Source: Aliarcobacter sp. (GTDB lineage: Bacteria; Campylobacterota; Campylobacteria; Campylobacterales; Arcobacteraceae). From it: DNA of 64,000 bases. Below, piece by piece: positions 63,374 through 64,000 of this stretch (the first letter of the stretch is position 1; every line of letters begins with the position of its first letter). Below the pieces are notes generated by a model, which saw only the letters and a list, made by a program, of their open reading frames with translations, was not told where the DNA came from and did not search any database. A program made the position numbers and the translations under genes. The DNA lies in assembly GCA_028690445.1 (NCBI GenBank), contig JAQVBE010000015.1, positions 1-64,000 of the forward strand, in the 5' to 3' direction.

Positions 63374-64000
63374 GTGTTAAATATTAATATAAAAAAATTA
63401 GAAATTAAAACTAATGAAAAAAAATTGGTAGATATATCTTTTGAAATAAAAGATTCTACTGCTTTAATTGGAGAAAGTGGAAGTGGAAAATCACTAACAT
63501 TAAAAGCATTATTAAATCTTCTACCTTCTTCTTTGGAGGTAAAAAAAGATATTGATTCTAATTTTGAATTAAATTATGATTCAATTGGCTTTATTCCACA
63601 AAATCCATTTACTTCTTTATCAATGATGACAAAAATTACAAATCAATTTTTTTGTGATGAAAAAAGAAAAGAAGAAGTATTAAATTTAGTATATCTTGAT
63701 AAAAGTGTATTAAAAAAATTTCCTTCACAATTAAGTGGGGGGCAGATTCAAAGAGTTGTTATTGCGATTGCATTAAGTCGTGATATAAAAATACTATTAC
63801 TTGACGAACCCACAACTGCATTAGATGAAGAGAATAAAAAAAATATTATAGATTTAATAAATGAAATAAAAAAACATTTAAATATATTAATTCTTTTTGT
63901 AACTCACGACATAAACTCAATTCAAAGTATTTGTAAAGATATAATTATCTTAAAAAATGGGGAAATAATCGAAAAGGGATTAACAAATGATATTTTATCA
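63374..64000 (+). CDS. ABC transporter ATP-binding protein, oligopeptide/dipeptide type (partial, runs off the end)
   Basis: The first 209 codons are visible from GTG 63374, preceded by AAGAAG. Walker A GESGSGKS at 33-40, the Q-loop FIPQNPFTSLS, signature LSGGQIQR, Walker B LLLDEPTTALDEE and the H-loop VTHDIN are all present. PQNPFTSLS and the GESGSGKS Walker A favour the Dpp/Opp (peptide or nickel) importer family. The start in this frame is a GTG; no ATG precedes Walker A. It lies ten bases after gpmI and may be translationally coupled. Permease genes would lie elsewhere. Confidence 0.85.
   Translation, partial: MLNINIKKLEIKTNEKKLVDISFEIKDSTALIGESGSGKSLTLKALLNLLPSSLEVKKDIDSNFELNYDSIGFIPQNPFTSLSMMTKITNQFFCDEKRKEEVLNLVYLDKSVLKKFPSQLSGGQIQRVVIAIALSRDIKILLLDEPTTALDEENKKNIIDLINEIKKHLNILILFVTHDINSIQSICKDIIILKNGEIIEKGLTNDILS

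Noticed and set aside
63736..63742. Run of G residues as a phase-variation tract
   Set aside because: Only six G within the codons for the conserved LSGGQ motif; too short and functionally constrained.

Overview
The window is AT-rich chromosomal DNA from a Campylobacterota bacterium, most likely of the Arcobacteraceae (Arcobacter/Aliarcobacter type). Four things point there: very low GC; the order murD-mraY next to a divergent gpmI, as in Campylobacter; separate rpoB and rpoC genes (fused in Helicobacter and Wolinella); and a GyrA whose quinolone-determining threonine is residue 85, the A. butzleri numbering. This is a family-level inference; no 16S gene is present.

Layout. 1-3.6 kb: glnS (+), a broken IS30-type transposase and three identical tandem tRNA-Asn genes (-). 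3.6-12.8 kb (all -): radical SAM enzyme, hemE, UPF0114 membrane protein, asd, gyrA, a DUF465/YdcH-like protein, argJ, a divergent potassium-channel-like protein, rpmB. 12.8-24.3 kb (all -): a tightly overlapping surface-glycan (LOS/polysaccharide) cluster that reads from an LpxL/HtrB lipid A acyltransferase through an ELM1-like protein, a UDP-sugar dehydrogenase, an O-antigen ligase/polymerase and nine glycosyltransferases or polysaccharide deacetylases. 24.3-32.7 kb (-): Ppx/GppA, ferredoxin, an inositol-monophosphatase-family protein, gltD and gltB. A 357-base intergenic stretch follows, with a perfect palindrome, a hairpin and a tiny Phe-rich reading frame. 33-38 kb: GDPD phosphodiesterase and Cache-domain sensor kinase (-), a divergent response regulator (+) broken by a one-base frameshift in an A8 tract, a CysZ/EI24 membrane protein and a second radical SAM protein (-), and an unknown acidic protein (+). 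38.3-44.4 kb (-): a self-contained module of two-component system, TolC-like protein, membrane-fusion protein, MacB-type permease and ATPase. 44.6-59.5 kb (-): YciI-like protein, an unknown membrane protein, then the transcription/translation block read as tRNA-Phe, Thr, Tyr, Gly, tuf, rpmG, tRNA-Trp, secE, nusG, rplK, rplA, rplJ, rplL, rpoB, rpoC. 59.6-64 kb: murD and mraY (-), divergent gpmI (+), and an ABC ATPase running off the end.

Most of the window is core genome. The glycan cluster is the accessory part; its enzymes would build, extend and trim sugars on lipid A/LOS or a related surface polymer. Regulatory DNA is unusually legible: a perfect TTGACA-17-TATAAT promoter before the tRNA-Asn array, a near-consensus promoter before the tRNA-Phe cluster, an intrinsic terminator plus L10-type leader between rplA and rplJ, and stacked hairpins between rplL and rpoB. 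I saw no CRISPR array, prophage, rRNA gene or complete insertion sequence, and no convincing wholly new system. The best leads are the frameshifted regulator, the GlnRS with a GatB/YqeY tail, the mirrored deacetylase/glycosyltransferase block, the channel with an unusual filter, and the palindrome/hairpin region upstream of gltB.
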